This document shows, piece after piece, positions 5,656 to 5,767 of a DNA stretch of 5,767 nt. Where the stretch lies: positions 1-5,767 of the forward strand of contig JAFANO010000324.1 in assembly GCA_019232645.1 (NCBI GenBank), read 5' to 3'. Every line of letters starts with the position of its first letter. Within the stretch, counting starts at the first letter, position 1. The position numbers and the translations under genes were made by a program. Below the pieces are notes generated by a model. The model was not told the DNA's origin. It saw only the letters and a program-made list of their open reading frames with translations, and did no database searches. This DNA comes from Planctomycetaceae bacterium. Its GTDB lineage: Bacteria > Planctomycetota > Planctomycetia > Isosphaerales > Isosphaeraceae.

Positions 5656-5767
5656 TCAGTCGCCGTGTTCGATGATGCGGTGGACGTAGTCCTCGGGGAG
5701 GCCGGGGATCGAGGCGGGGATGATGGTGGAATTGAGCCGTCGGGACTGGAGCAGCGTGGCCACGCGG
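5656..5767 (-). CDS. C-terminal end of an unidentified protein (5' end outside window)
   Basis: The minus strand has an open frame from the window edge to a TGA at 5656-5658, encoding the last 36 residues of a protein: RVATLLQSRRLNSTIIPAS, then IPGLPEDYVHRIIEHGD. The translation is protein-like, with a basic stretch followed by an amphipathic helix, and strong third-position G/C preference supports coding. I do not recognise the family from this short tail. It converges on the dehydratase relic, with 35 bases between them. Confidence 0.5.
   Translation of the reverse strand, partial: RVATLLQSRRLNSTIIPASIPGLPEDYVHRIIEHGD

Noticed and set aside
1..5767. CRISPR arrays, tRNA genes and insertion sequences
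   Set aside because: I saw no regularly spaced repeats, no tRNA-like cloverleaf and no transposase-like frame or terminal repeats on either strand.

Overview
This is a GC-rich bacterial window with wide intergenic spaces. The gene content is an M50-CBS protease, a GlsB/YeaQ-type protein, a DUF4112 protein, a B12-binding radical SAM protein and a relic of a YjhG-type sugar-acid dehydratase. Together with palindromic GGTGGGTCG-type intergenic repeats, this points to a planctomycete, probably of the Isosphaeraceae type. That placement is inferred from gene content and style; there is no rRNA or other marker gene to confirm it.

Layout from left to right. (1) Bases 1-840, plus strand, hold the C-terminal end of a large protein whose start lies outside the window. 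It best resembles the tail of DUF499-type AAA+ ATPases, which are often found in anti-phage islands. (2) Bases 841-1250 separate two convergent genes. They hold no gene but two palindromic repeat elements, including a BIME-like pair of nested hairpins. (3) Bases 1251-2564, minus strand, encode a B12-binding-type radical SAM enzyme. (4) Bases 2565-2842 are a divergent intergenic region with a terminator-like hairpin and T-run in front of the next gene. (5) Bases 2843-3943, plus strand, encode a site-2-protease-like (M50) membrane metalloprotease with two CBS domains. (6) Bases 3944-4227 are a second convergent spacer with possible hairpins and an AT-rich patch. (7) Bases 4228-5085, minus strand, hold two small membrane-protein genes in tandem: the GlsB/YeaQ/YmgE-family gene first, then the DUF4112 gene. 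(8) Bases 5326-5620, plus strand, are a decayed 5' remnant of a YjhG/YagF-type (D-xylonate dehydratase) gene, with two frameshifts, a nonsense codon and no 3' part. (9) Bases 5656-5767, minus strand, are the last 36 codons of a gene that continues beyond the window.

The genes do not form one pathway. The only likely operon is the GlsB-DUF4112 pair. No complete new system is visible. The strongest leads are the possible defence-island edge on the left, the palindromic repeats and the dehydratase relic.
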